Shown in pieces: positions 17,262 to 25,949 of a stretch of DNA of 64,000 nucleotides. The stretch is from NCBI GenBank assembly GCA_965220285.1, contig OZ244818.1:4526001-4590000 (forward strand), read 5' to 3'. The translations under genes and the position numbers were made by a program. The stretch is from Bin5 sp009843665. Its GTDB lineage: Bacteria; Chloroflexota; Anaerolineae; Caldilineales; Caldilineaceae. How positions within the stretch are numbered: position 1 is the stretch's first letter; the number at the start of each line of letters is the position of its first letter. The notes beneath the pieces were generated by a model that had not been told where the DNA came from, searched no databases, and saw only the letters and a list, made by a program, of their open reading frames with translations.

Positions 17262-18185
17262 ATGAATAAATCCGCCAACCAGGCACGCCCACCAACCCTT
17301 TCTGCCGAAACAGCCGCCAAACTGGACACGATGCGCGCTGCCCTGCGCGCCTACGGCTCGGTCATCGTCGCATATTCCGGCGGTGTCGACAGCGCGGTCG
17401 TGATGGCGGTCGCCTATCAGGAGTTGGGCGGTAGGGCTGCCGCGGCCAGCAACGGCAGCGGCGCTCTCGCCTGTATCGGCGTCTCGCCCAGCTACCCGGC
17501 TCGCGAAATGCGCGACGCGGTTGCGCTGGCCGACGAAATCGGCGTGCCCTACCGCTTGGTGGAGACCGAAGAGTACCTGGATCCCAACTACGCCGCCAAC
17601 CCAAACAACCGCTGCTACTTCTGTAAGTCAGAGCTCCACAATCGACTGCACGAAATCCTCCTGCAGGAGGACTGGGGCATCGTCTGCGACGGCACAAACG
17701 CCAGCGACGTGGGCGATGACCGTCCCGGCATGGTCGCGGCGCGTGAACGCGGCGTGCGCTCCCCTTTACTGGAGTCAGGCATTACCAAGCCCGAAGTCCG
17801 AGACATCGCCAAACACCTGGGCTTGCCGGTCTGGGACAAGCCGGCCATGGCCTGCCTCTCCTCCCGCGTGCCCCACGGCACTCCGATCGATCCGCAACTG
17901 CTCCGCCAGATCGAAGCCGCCGAAGACGTCCTCGTCGCCCTCGGTCTGCGCCAGTTCCGCGTCCGCCACCACGGCGAGATCGCCCGCCTCGAACTGCCGC
18001 CCGAAGACTTTCCAACCGTCCTCGCCCACTACGAACAGATCGTCGCCGGCATCAAAGCCGCCGGCTACCGCTACGTCACCCTCGACTTGGCCGGATTCCG
18101 CAGCGGCGGCCTCAACGCAACCGCCAATGGCAACGCCGATCAGGCACTCATTTCGGTCGACGAGCTGATGTCCTTCCGCCAGTAG
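17262..18185 (+). CDS. larE: LarE, sulfur transferase for nickel-pincer cofactor, three-cysteine type
   Basis: LarE activates the carboxylates of the LarB product with ATP and replaces them with thiocarboxylates. The start is the ATG at 17262 with an AGGGTGAG site; upstream frame residues belong to the larB overlap. The 307-residue protein has the PP-loop SGGVDS at 39-44, NRCYFCKSEL with C118 and C121, and AMACLSSRVPHG with C198. The Lactobacillus enzyme has only the last cysteine and sacrifices its sulfur; homologues with all three cysteines are known to hold a 4Fe-4S cluster that carries an extra sulfide. The pattern here predicts the cluster type. Confidence 0.93.
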   Translation: MNKSANQARPPTLSAETAAKLDTMRAALRAYGSVIVAYSGGVDSAVVMAVAYQELGGRAAAASNGSGALACIGVSPSYPAREMRDAVALADEIGVPYRLVETEEYLDPNYAANPNNRCYFCKSELHNRLHEILLQEDWGIVCDGTNASDVGDDRPGMVAARERGVRSPLLESGITKPEVRDIAKHLGLPVWDKPAMACLSSRVPHGTPIDPQLLRQIEAAEDVLVALGLRQFRVRHHGEIARLELPPEDFPTVLAHYEQIVAGIKAAGYRYVTLDLAGFRSGGLNATANGNADQALISVDELMSFRQ

Positions 18186-18236
18186 CCGCAAAACGACAGC
18201 TGCCGCGCGGTCTACTGACCACTGTCCGTTCCCCAG

Positions 18237-19454
18237 ATGCCACTTGCCTACCTCGACCTCCCATCCGGTATCTCCGGCGATATTTTCCTTGGCTGCCTGG
18301 TTGACGTCGGCTGGCCTGTCACATCCCTGCAGAGCGTCGTAAGGAGCCTGAATCTCCCGGACGGCAGTTGGAGCGTCAGCGCGCAGCCTGTCACGAAAAG
18401 TGGAATTCGAGCCACACAGATCCTTGTAGAGGCAAGCGACAAGACAACAGAACGCCATTTGGCCGACGTGACTCGGATCATCGAAATTGCCAACTTACCC
18501 GCCGAAGTCAAGCACCGCGCCTGCGCAGTCTTTGCAAGGTTGGCAGAGGCAGAAGCAAATATCCACGGCACTACCCCAGAGGCCGTCCACTTTCACGAAG
18601 TCGGCGCCCTCGACGCCATCATCGACATCGTCGGCGTCTGCGCTGGACTGCACGACCTCGCCATTGACGCTCTCTACGCCTCGCCCATCCCCCTCGGCCC
18701 CGGATGGGCGAACTCGATGCACGGCCGCATCCCCCTGCCCGCGCCGGCCACCCTCGAACTGCTGGCTGCCGTCGATGCCCCGACCGTCCCCGCGCCCGGC
18801 TCCGGCGAACTGGTGACGCCCACCGGCGCCGCGCTCTTGGCAGAGTTGGCTCAGTTTCGTCAACCGGAAATGCGTTTGCACAGAATCGGCTACGGTGCTG
18901 GCCGGAAGGAGTTCGATTGGCCCAATGTCGCCAGACTATGGCTGGGCGACGAAATACTTGAAGAGTCGTCTCAACCAGACCCCGAACCCCTTGAGTCTCT
19001 GGTGGTGATCGAGACCAACATCGATGACATGAATCCGGAGCTCTACGAACCCGTGCAGCGCCGCCTCTTCGACGCCGGCGCGCTCGACGTCTGGACAACA
19101 GCGATCGGAATGAAGAAAGCTCGACCTGGCACGCTTCTTAAAGTCCTTGCCGCGCCTGCCGATGAATCAAATCTCGCCTCGCTCCTCCTGCGCGAGACAA
19201 CCACGCTCGGGGTCCGCGCTTATCCAGTACGCCGCCACGTAGCCGAACGTTCTATGAAGACTGTCGCGACCTCTTTTGGTCCCGTGCGGGTCAAGGTGAA
19301 GCGCGTCGAAGGACAGGTCGTCGGCGCCAAACCCGAGTTCGAAGACTGTCAAGCCCTGGCCGAAGCCACCGGCACACCGCTGCCGGCCGTGTACGCCGCC
19401 GCGCTCGCTGCCGCATCGCCTCTGGTCGACGCCAACACCGGTCCCGACGGCTGA
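18237..19454 (+). CDS. larC: LarC, nickel insertion protein for nickel-pincer cofactor
   Basis: LarC inserts nickel into the dithio-dicarboxylate nucleotide in a CTP-dependent step. The 405-residue protein begins AYLDLPSGISGDIFLGCLVD, the family signature, and has VHFHEVGALDAIIDIVG (histidine-rich metal region), LVTPTGAALLAEL and, in the C-terminal half, NIDDMNPELYEPVQRRLFD and IGMKKARPGTLLKVL. Both halves are in one frame, unlike Lactobacillus where a programmed frameshift joins LarC1 and LarC2. It follows larE by 51 bases. No lactate racemase gene (larA) is in the window. Confidence 0.93.
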   Translation: MPLAYLDLPSGISGDIFLGCLVDVGWPVTSLQSVVRSLNLPDGSWSVSAQPVTKSGIRATQILVEASDKTTERHLADVTRIIEIANLPAEVKHRACAVFARLAEAEANIHGTTPEAVHFHEVGALDAIIDIVGVCAGLHDLAIDALYASPIPLGPGWANSMHGRIPLPAPATLELLAAVDAPTVPAPGSGELVTPTGAALLAELAQFRQPEMRLHRIGYGAGRKEFDWPNVARLWLGDEILEESSQPDPEPLESLVVIETNIDDMNPELYEPVQRRLFDAGALDVWTTAIGMKKARPGTLLKVLAAPADESNLASLLLRETTTLGVRAYPVRRHVAERSMKTVATSFGPVRVKVKRVEGQVVGAKPEFEDCQALAEATGTPLPAVYAAALAAASPLVDANTGPDG

Positions 19455-19470
19455 GAGGAAGGAAGCGAAG

Positions 19471-19908
19471 TTGCCTGCTGTGGAAAAGTTCGTGCAGAAG
19501 GTGGCGCCAGTCGTCCTGCGGCGGCGAGAAGAGTTGGAAATCCTCGCATTCCGCCATCCCCGCGCCGGTACGCAGCTGGTAAAGGGAACGTGGGAATTCG
19601 GCGAAAGCGGGGAAGATGCCTCGCTGCGCGAACTGGCCGAGGAATCCGGCATCGAGGACGCTAACGTAGTCAAAGCCCTCGGCCAGCTCTCCTTCAGAGG
19701 CATCAGACAGCACTGGCACTTCTATCTGTGCCATGTTCCAGGTAAACTACCCGATCGCTGGACCTTCTTTACCCAGGATGGCGGCGGGCACCTGTTCGAT
19801 TTCTTCTGGCACGGGCTCAATGAGCCGCCTGGCCGTGGCTGGCACGCCGACTTTCAACGCGCCTTGTTCTTCCTCCGCCGGCGGTTGCAAGAAGAAAATC
19901 AGTTATAA
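19471..19908 (+). CDS. Nudix hydrolase
   Basis: The start codon is TTG with AGGAAGG ten bases upstream and 16 bases after the larC stop. The 145-residue product has a complete Nudix box from G39 to I61, with E45, R53, E54, E57 and E58 in the expected spacing. Such enzymes hydrolyse nucleoside diphosphates linked to another group. The rest is short and has FYLCHVPG and a C-terminal FLRRRL. Its place behind the lar genes suggests co-transcription but gives no clear functional link. Confidence 0.85.
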   Translation: MPAVEKFVQKVAPVVLRRREELEILAFRHPRAGTQLVKGTWEFGESGEDASLRELAEESGIEDANVVKALGQLSFRGIRQHWHFYLCHVPGKLPDRWTFFTQDGGGHLFDFFWHGLNEPPGRGWHADFQRALFFLRRRLQEENQL

Positions 19909-19942
19909 CCTTACCGTCAGGCCATTTCAAGGAGACTAATTC

Positions 19943-20803
19943 ATGATTCAGCAACGACCCTTCGGCCGCACTGGCCACAACAGCACCGTAACCCTCTTCG
20001 GCGCCGCCGCCATCGGCCGCGTCACCCAAGCCGACGCCGACCGCACAATGGAGCTGCTTCTCGACTACGGTGTCAATCACATCGACACCGCCGCCAGCTA
20101 CGGCGATGCTGAGCTCCTTCTCGGTCCCTGGCTCGAAAAGCACCGCGACCGTTTCTTCCTGGCTACCAAGACCAACGAACGCGAATATGACACGGCCAAG
20201 GCCCAAATCCAACTTTCCCTGGAGCGGATGCGAGTCGACCACATCGACCTGATCCAATTCCACAACTTGGGCCATCCCGATGACTGGGACACCGCAATGG
20301 GCGAAAACGGCGCCCTCGAAGCCGCCAAAGAGGCCCGTGACCAAGGGCTCGTAAAACACATCGGCGTCACCGGCCACGGCCTCAAAATCGCGGCCTTCCA
20401 CAACCGCAGCCTGCAGGCCTTCGACTTCGATTCCATCCTGCTCCCCTGGAACATCCAGATGAAGCAGAACCCCCAGTACGCCGCCGACTTTGACCGCGTC
20501 GTCGGCCTCGCTCGCCAACGGGGCATCGCCGTGCAGACCATCAAGTCGCTTGTGCGCGGGCCCTGGGCAACCACGCCCAAGACCCGCTCAACCTGGTACC
20601 AGCCCCTGGAAAATCAACCGGACATCGACCGTGCCGTCCACTGGATTCTCGCCCAGGGCGACCTCTTCCTGAACACCGCTGGCGATATCAATCTGCTGCC
20701 CAAAGTCCTTGACGCCGCCAGCCGCTTCAACGGCCAGGGCCCCAGCGACGAAGAGATGGCCGCCATGGTCGCCGAACAGAGCATGACACCGCTATTCGCC
20801 TGA
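19943..20803 (+). CDS. Aldo/keto reductase (distinct from the tandem pair)
   Basis: AAGGAG lies nine bases before the ATG. The 286-residue protein has HIDTAASYGDAE (Asp, Tyr), FLATKTNERE (Lys) and LIQFHNLGHP (His) as catalytic tetrad and lacks the typical C-terminal NADPH phosphate motif of the larger enzymes; the end is instead LFLNTAGDINLLPKVLDAA. This resembles short aldo/keto reductases of the group found with ferredoxin-like or oxidoreductase operons in Chloroflexota. Substrate unknown. It lies 34 bases after the Nudix gene. Confidence 0.88.
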   Translation: MIQQRPFGRTGHNSTVTLFGAAAIGRVTQADADRTMELLLDYGVNHIDTAASYGDAELLLGPWLEKHRDRFFLATKTNEREYDTAKAQIQLSLERMRVDHIDLIQFHNLGHPDDWDTAMGENGALEAAKEARDQGLVKHIGVTGHGLKIAAFHNRSLQAFDFDSILLPWNIQMKQNPQYAADFDRVVGLARQRGIAVQTIKSLVRGPWATTPKTRSTWYQPLENQPDIDRAVHWILAQGDLFLNTAGDINLLPKVLDAASRFNGQGPSDEEMAAMVAEQSMTPLFA

Positions 20804-20848
20804 CCGCGACGGCGAAGTCCTGCTATCGCCCGCCAAATCCGCGGCCCG

Positions 20849-21472
20849 ATGCGTCAGATCTACCTGCAACTCTACCGGCTCCTGTACAATGAGCTGGCTT
20901 GGGCCTACGACGCCGTGAGCTGGACCGTCAGCCTCGGCCGCTGGGATGATTGGCGTCGCGCCGCCCTGCCGTTTGTCCGCGGCAACCGTATCCTCGAAGT
21001 TGGATTCGGGACCGGCAAACTGCTGCCCTTCCTTTGGAGCGGGCAGCGCCGCGTCGTCGGCATTGAGCCCTCCGCCTCTATGCAGCGATTGACCTCGGCT
21101 AGGCTCACCAGGCGGGAAGAGCGACTCCCTCTCGTCCAGGCGACTGCACAGAATCTGCCCTTCGCCGGTGCCGTCTTCGACACGATCGTCTGCGCCTTCC
21201 CGGCATCCTACATCCTCGATCCTCGAACGCACCGGGAATTCGCTCGCTGTCTCCGCCCCGGAGGACGGGTCGTCATAGTCGAAGTCACCTTGGCCGAGCC
21301 CGGGCCTCTGCTCAACCTGCTGTTCCACCTGGTGTTCCCGACCACTGCTGAAACCTTCCAAAAAGTCGACGAGGCGGTACGCGATGCAGGCTTCAGACGG
21401 GAGGAGCATGTCGTGGGCGACGGGAGGGTCCGTCCCCTCGTCATCGTCGCCGAAAAGCTGGCAGCAGAATGA
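20849..21472 (+). CDS. Class I SAM-dependent methyltransferase
   Basis: The 207-residue product has the SAM-binding motif I ILEVGFGTGKLLPFL (about 49-63), the acidic end of strand two in VVGIEPSASM, motif post-II VQATAQNLPFAGAVFDTIVC and LRPGGRVVIVEV. It belongs to the UbiE/Coq5-like methyltransferase_11 group. No strong ribosome site is visible before the ATG. The stop overlaps the start of the next gene by four bases (ATGA), so the two are translated together. The methyl acceptor is unknown. Confidence 0.88.
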   Translation: MRQIYLQLYRLLYNELAWAYDAVSWTVSLGRWDDWRRAALPFVRGNRILEVGFGTGKLLPFLWSGQRRVVGIEPSASMQRLTSARLTRREERLPLVQATAQNLPFAGAVFDTIVCAFPASYILDPRTHREFARCLRPGGRVVIVEVTLAEPGPLLNLLFHLVFPTTAETFQKVDEAVRDAGFRREEHVVGDGRVRPLVIVAEKLAAE

Positions 21473-22257
21473 CCCGGCCCGGTGTCCACGCCCGCTTTTC
21501 GGACGGGCTGTCACCATATTGGCGTCGGACAACGAGCGGCTCCGCGTTTCTGCAAACTCGAGCCTCCGGCCTTCTCCTTGGCAATCATCGGGCATCGAGT
21601 CATGACTACACAAACGCTCAGATCGACGACTACCACACGCTTCCCCGTCCCCAATTTCCCTGGCGTCCCCCGTTGCGACTGTCAATCCGGGCTCGCTTTT
21701 CCCATAACTGTGGTCACCTCACCGGAACCGCCGGGTTCGGATTCTGGAACGACCCGCTCCGCCTGACCGGCCTCCGAAGACTCTCGTTCCCACAGGCCCT
21801 CTGGTTCTTCTACGCCGGCCCGGATTCAAACATGCCACTATCGTTCGACCAGCCCGGCTGGGGATGGAGGGCCTCGACAATCGACACCCGTACCAGCCGC
21901 TTCCTGGCCAGTGCGCCGCTCTTCGCCCTGACCTCGCCCTTCTTTCGCGCCCCCCGCCTCTATCGCAGCCTGTGGCCCTCCGTCCAAAAGGCAGCCGGGA
22001 TCGCCGAGAAGCTCATTCCCGCCCCCATGACAGAATGGCACGTCTACACCATCGACTGGCAGCGCGCTCGCGTCCGTTTCTATCTGGATGGAAGACTGCT
22101 CTTGGAATCAGACCACGTACCGGCTGGTCCGCTGGGGCTGGTCATCTGGATCGATAACCAGTTTCTGCAGTTTGCCCCCTGGGGTCGCATCGGCTGGGGT
22201 CTGCTGAAAAAAGAAGGGGCCCAGTGGCTGGAAATCGACTGGCTGGTCGTCGCCTAA
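21469..22257 (+). CDS. GH16/laminarinase-like concanavalin-fold protein, no signal peptide
   Basis: The 262-residue product ends with a region typical of the jelly-roll of family 16: TEWHVYTIDWQRARVRFYLDG, then PAGPLGLVIWIDNQ, and FGFWNDP in the middle. The catalytic ExDxxE motif of true GH16 hydrolases is not seen at the expected place, so it may be a non-catalytic relative. No signal peptide or membrane segment is present, so it should be cytosolic unless exported by another route. It overlaps the methyltransferase by four bases, a tight pairing that suggests a shared substrate. Confidence 0.6.
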   Translation: MTRPGVHARFSDGLSPYWRRTTSGSAFLQTRASGLLLGNHRASSHDYTNAQIDDYHTLPRPQFPWRPPLRLSIRARFSHNCGHLTGTAGFGFWNDPLRLTGLRRLSFPQALWFFYAGPDSNMPLSFDQPGWGWRASTIDTRTSRFLASAPLFALTSPFFRAPRLYRSLWPSVQKAAGIAEKLIPAPMTEWHVYTIDWQRARVRFYLDGRLLLESDHVPAGPLGLVIWIDNQFLQFAPWGRIGWGLLKKEGAQWLEIDWLVVA

Positions 22258-22334
22258 GTGGCTAAGTCGCCCTGAACCGAGTTTAGCAAGCGGCTAACAA
22301 CTTGAAACCTTCACCATCTGCGCAAAGTCGCAGA

Positions 22335-23477
22335 TTAACCAAACTGAACTTTCGATGAGTCCGCCATGCTTGCGCCCGTCACGCGGTGCGTTTCAACCAC
22401 CTGCGCATTCAGCCGGTGACCCGTCCCCGGCTCCTGCGACAGGATCAGATGACCCTCCTCGATCCGCTCCGCAGGCGAGAGCAGCTCAGAACGCCAGTCA
22501 ACTTCGCCCCAGGCATATTCCAGAATATAGAAGTTGGACCAGGTAGAAGCTGCCTGCGCCGTCGCCGCCGTCGAGAGCGGCCCCGCCGGGTTGTGCGGAG
22601 CCACGAGGACTTGTCGCATTCGCGCCGCCGCCGCGATCTCGTTCAACTCCAGGATTCCGCCGCAATGCTTCACGTCCGGCATGATGACGTCCACACAGCG
22701 CTCCGCCGTAAAGGGCAAAAAGGCTTCAATGCCGAACACGCTCTCCGCAGACGCGATAGGCTGCGGAACGCTGCCCCCCACCGCAGCAAGTCCCTTCGGA
22801 TCCTTATACGTCACTGGCTCCTCATACCAGAACAGGTTGACTTCCGCCAGCTCTTGGCCAACCACAACCGCCTCGGAGACCTCCATCCGGCTGTGGCAGT
22901 CGACCGCCAGTTCCACCCCGTCACCGATCGCCTTGCGCACCGCCCGAACACGCTCAACCCCCGGTCGCCAGTCCGCCTTCGGGCCCGTCCGATAGCGATA
23001 GGGATGGCGCATCTCGTCGAACGGCGCCATCTTGACCGCTGTAAATCCTTCCTCCGCGGCCTGCCGCGCCGCCCGCGCAAACCCATCAGGTGAGCGGTCA
23101 GTCACGTGACGGTTGATATTGGCGTAAAGCCGCAAACGGTCGCGGACCGCCCCGCCCAAAAGGACATGCAACGGTACCCCCAGCGACTGCGCCAGCACGT
23201 CCCAAAGCGCCTGCTCCAGCCCGCTGAGCGCCGTGTTGTAGGCGCTCCCGCCATCCTTGCGCCGCAACGCCTGGCGTATGCGGGCAATCTCCCTCGGGTC
23301 GTCCCCTTGCAGGACAGCATCAAACTGCTCAACCGCCGCCGCACACAGCGCGTCGTTGCCGCTGTGACTCGCCTCGCCCACACCGGTAATCCCCGCGTCG
23401 GTATCAACCACAATATGCAGCCAGTCGCCTCTGTGATTGACATGTACGATCAATGTGGAGATAGAAACGATTCTCAC
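22335..23477 (-). CDS. Enolase-superfamily sugar-acid dehydratase (mandelate racemase group)
   Basis: The 380-residue protein has both enolase-superfamily domains. The capping domain includes VVDTDAGITGVGEAS and ALSGLEQALWDVLAQSLGVPL; the barrel carries AVKMAPF, DCHSRM (Asp ligand, His), YEEPV (Glu ligand), ASAES (third Glu ligand) and APHNPAGPLST with a histidine that acts as acid/base in galactonate-type dehydratases. These enzymes take a proton from the carbon next to a carboxylate, usually removing water from sugar acids. It is preceded by an SDR gene on the same strand (118 bases), a pairing that fits sugar-acid catabolism. Substrate not assigned. Confidence 0.9.
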   Translation of the reverse strand: MRIVSISTLIVHVNHRGDWLHIVVDTDAGITGVGEASHSGNDALCAAAVEQFDAVLQGDDPREIARIRQALRRKDGGSAYNTALSGLEQALWDVLAQSLGVPLHVLLGGAVRDRLRLYANINRHVTDRSPDGFARAARQAAEEGFTAVKMAPFDEMRHPYRYRTGPKADWRPGVERVRAVRKAIGDGVELAVDCHSRMEVSEAVVVGQELAEVNLFWYEEPVTYKDPKGLAAVGGSVPQPIASAESVFGIEAFLPFTAERCVDVIMPDVKHCGGILELNEIAAAARMRQVLVAPHNPAGPLSTAATAQAASTWSNFYILEYAWGEVDWRSELLSPAERIEEGHLILSQEPGTGHRLNAQVVETHRVTGASMADSSKVQFG

Positions 23478-23595
23478 GGCTTACACTGCCTCCCAATCTG
23501 TTGTCCAAATCTGAAAAACGCAAGAGGCGCTACCCTGTTTCGATTCCCAGCCCAACTCACGCTTCTTCCCGGCTCACCGCTGCGCCAGCCCGGAG

Positions 23596-24372
23596 CTAGT
23601 GAGCCGTCCAACCTCCGTCAACTGTCATCCCGGCCCCCGTCACAAAGCTCGACGCGTCGCTCGCCAGAAAAACCGCCAAACCGCCGATCTCGTCCAGGTC
23701 GCCCCAGCGGCCCAACGGGATCCGCGCGATAAACTCCCGGTACTGCTCGGGGTCCTGCTCCAGAGCAACATTCATTTCTGTCGAAAACGGGCCCGGCAGC
23801 ATCGCGTTTACCGTGATGCCGTACTGAGCCCACTCCAGCGCCAGCACCTTCGTCAACTGCCACACCGCCCCCTTGCTGGATGCGTAGGGTGTGCGCTCCG
23901 GCAGAGCGATGATCGACAGCGTCGACCCAACGTTGATCACCCGCCCGTACCTCTGCGCTTTCAAATGACCGGCCGCCGCCCGGCACATGTTCCATACACC
24001 AGTCAGGTTGGTATCGATGACCTGCTGGAACTCTTCCGGCTCTAACTCATCGATCGGCCCGCGAATGTTGATGCCCGCGTTATTCACCAGGATGTGCAGA
24101 CTCCCAAAGTCCGATATCACCTGCTCGACCACCCTCGCAGTCTGCGCATATTCGCCGACTTCACAAGCGTATCCTCGCACCTCAGCGCTGACCGTGGGCG
24201 ACCCCGCAATCTCCCCCGCCGCCTCGTCCGCCCGCTCCTGGTCCCTGCTCGTGAGCGCAACCGCAGCCCCCGCCTCCGCCAGCGCCAGGGCCATCTCCCT
24301 GCCCAGTCCCCGGTTTCCGCCCGTAACCAGGGCGACACGATCGTCTAATCTGAACTTATCGAGAATCGACAT
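23596..24372 (-). CDS. Short-chain dehydrogenase/reductase (gluconate 5-dehydrogenase-like)
   Basis: The ATG at 24372 is chosen because GGAGG precedes it by six bases. The 258-residue NAD(P)-dependent enzyme has VALVTGGNRGLGREMALALA at the cofactor loop, NNAGINIRGP, the catalytic serine in NVGSTLSI, the YASSKGAVWQLTK motif with Tyr and Lys, and the end motif FVTGAGMTVDGGW. The opening ILDKFRLDDRVALVTGG is typical of gluconate 5-dehydrogenase or 3-oxoacyl reductase relatives. With the dehydratase downstream it probably oxidises or reduces a sugar acid; this is inference from context. Confidence 0.92.
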   Translation of the reverse strand: MSILDKFRLDDRVALVTGGNRGLGREMALALAEAGAAVALTSRDQERADEAAGEIAGSPTVSAEVRGYACEVGEYAQTARVVEQVISDFGSLHILVNNAGINIRGPIDELEPEEFQQVIDTNLTGVWNMCRAAAGHLKAQRYGRVINVGSTLSIIALPERTPYASSKGAVWQLTKVLALEWAQYGITVNAMLPGPFSTEMNVALEQDPEQYREFIARIPLGRWGDLDEIGGLAVFLASDASSFVTGAGMTVDGGWTAH

Positions 24373-24503
24373 CCCTTTCCTCCGCACTTGAAGTGGCCGC
24401 TTGGCCCGCCCTTCAACTTTTCGCCATCCGCCCGAAAGAAGCTATCATATCTTGAAACTCTATCCGCCTGTGGACCCGGCGGCCGGAACAACCCTTACCA
24501 TCC

Positions 24504-24519
24504 GTTACTATACTGTAAC
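24504..24519 (+). promoter_or_regulatory. Inverted repeat overlapping a -10 box
   Basis: GTTAC and GTAAC flank TATACT (24509-24514), giving a small palindrome 15 bases before the inositol-phosphatase-type gene. TATACT would be a good -10, but the -35 region is poor. A regulator could bind across the promoter. Confidence 0.35.
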
Positions 24520-24534
24520 AGCAGGTGATCTACC

Positions 24535-25320
24535 ATGCACAATTCCGTCCTGTCTCCCTCTGAACACAGCGATCTTATCGATTTCATTGCTCTTCTCGCA
24601 GACGAGAGCGGGGCCATCATCCGCCGTTACTTCCGCGGTGGCTACACCGTAGACAGCAAGTCCGACGAGACGCCCGTGACCATCGCCGACCGCCAGGCCG
24701 AGGAACGAATGCGCGAGCTCATCTGCCAGCACTACCCCGAACACGGCATTCTCGGAGAGGAGTACGGTCACCATCAGCCCGACGCCCCCTTCCAGTGGGT
24801 GCTCGACCCGATCGACGGCACCAAGAACTTCATCAGCCACGGCTATCTGTTCGGCACCCTCATCGCACTCGTCCACGAACAGAAGGCCCTTCTCGGCGCC
24901 ATCCACCAGCCCATCCTGCAGGATCTGCTCATCGGCGACGGCGCGACAGCTTGGCTCAACCGCGACCCCGTACGCGTACGCGACTGCCCCAGCCTTGATG
25001 ACGCTGTTTTCCTGACCACCGACCACTACAACGTCGCCAATTTCCACAACGGACCCGCCTTCGAGCAGGTGGCCCAGCGCGCCGCCCTCTACCGCACCTG
25101 GGGCGACTGTCACGGCTACTACCTCGTCGCAGTCGGCGGCGCCGACGTCATGACCGACCCCGTAATGAACTTCTGGGACCGCGCCGCCCTCGTCCCCATC
25201 ATCGAGGGCGCCGGCGGCCGCATCACCGACTGGCAGGGCGGCGACCCCCTCTACGGCAACGGCGTCATCGCCAGCGGCGGCAGCATCCACGACGAACTGA
25301 TCCAGCTGCTCAACCCCTGA
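24535..25320 (+). CDS. Inositol-monophosphatase family enzyme (HisN-like)
   Basis: The 261-residue protein has the lithium-sensitive phosphatase signatures: GILGEEYG with the metal-binding glutamates, WVLDPIDGTKNFISH with the catalytic aspartates, and the C-terminal NFWDRAALVPIIEGAGG. The GEEYG form and the spacing are closest to the histidinol-phosphatase-type members, although inositol monophosphatase or other sugar-phosphate activity is equally possible. It hydrolyses a phosphate monoester with Mg. It is transcribed on its own, divergently from the SDR gene. Confidence 0.87.
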   Translation: MHNSVLSPSEHSDLIDFIALLADESGAIIRRYFRGGYTVDSKSDETPVTIADRQAEERMRELICQHYPEHGILGEEYGHHQPDAPFQWVLDPIDGTKNFISHGYLFGTLIALVHEQKALLGAIHQPILQDLLIGDGATAWLNRDPVRVRDCPSLDDAVFLTTDHYNVANFHNGPAFEQVAQRAALYRTWGDCHGYYLVAVGGADVMTDPVMNFWDRAALVPIIEGAGGRITDWQGGDPLYGNGVIASGGSIHDELIQLLNP

Positions 25321-25448
25321 TCCATTTTCTGCGTGCGATAATCTGGGCGCGTGCATCCCAATATCGAAACGGACTTCTTTAAACTTCAGGTCGCACCAAA
25401 GCCATGTCCCGTCTGTCTGAAGCTCTGAGGCAGGAGATGCGCCGTCTC

Positions 25449-25480
25449 TGACCACTGGCCACTAACCACTGACCACTGCA
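25449..25480. repeat. Degenerate CCACTGA-type short tandem repeat
   Basis: Diverged repeats of the same unit as at 9178-9213 run straight into copy two of the structured element. The shared order (short repeats, then structured element) at two distant sites suggests that they form one composite element. Confidence 0.6.
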
Positions 25481-25482
25481 GT

Positions 25483-25541
25483 TGGGCGGTCGGGCCTATT
25501 CGGCCCTCCCTTGTGCGGGGGCTCCGCCCCCGCAACGCCCC
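25483..25541. repeat. Three-way-junction intergenic repeat, copy 2
   Basis: The outer stem GGGCG (25484-25488) pairs with CGCCC (25536-25540). Inner stems are GGGCC/GGCCC with a five-base loop, and TGCGGGGGC (25514-25522) with GCCCCCGCA (25526-25534). Against copy 1 the last pair of the second stem changed from G-C to C-G, keeping the pairing. It lies in the 629-base gap 25321-25949, whose remainder holds no gene I can support. Confidence 0.75.
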
Positions 25542-25949
25542 CCCTAAACCAGGCCACGCCTCATCGACCGGGTGTCGACATTGGTCACGGGTGCCTAATC
25601 GAAGGTGTCTAGCCAGACCACGTCCCGCCAGTCCCATCAGATCCCCGCAGGTGCCGGCCATGTGCCTGCCCTCGCACCCTCCCCAACTGAAGGACTCCAC
25701 CGTACAGCCAGGCCCAGCGTCTGCACTGCGTCTCCCCCAAAGACGGCAAACAACTCCAACCGCCTTTGGCACGGATTCACCCCCAGACTGTTCCCACCCC
25801 AGTTCTGGGATGCACCCGTCAAAGCCGTAGCCATGACACCTGACTCCGTCTATGGTAAGATGGCGCAAAGCACCGGGAATTGCCTGAATCGACTCCCGTC
25901 CATAGCCGCCGCCTGGCCGATACGAAAATTAGCAAAGCGAGACAAGACA

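Noticed and set aside
18213..18225. CTGACCACTG fragment before larC as a regulatory site
   Set aside because: It matches the degenerate short repeats found elsewhere and is more simply a fragment of them.
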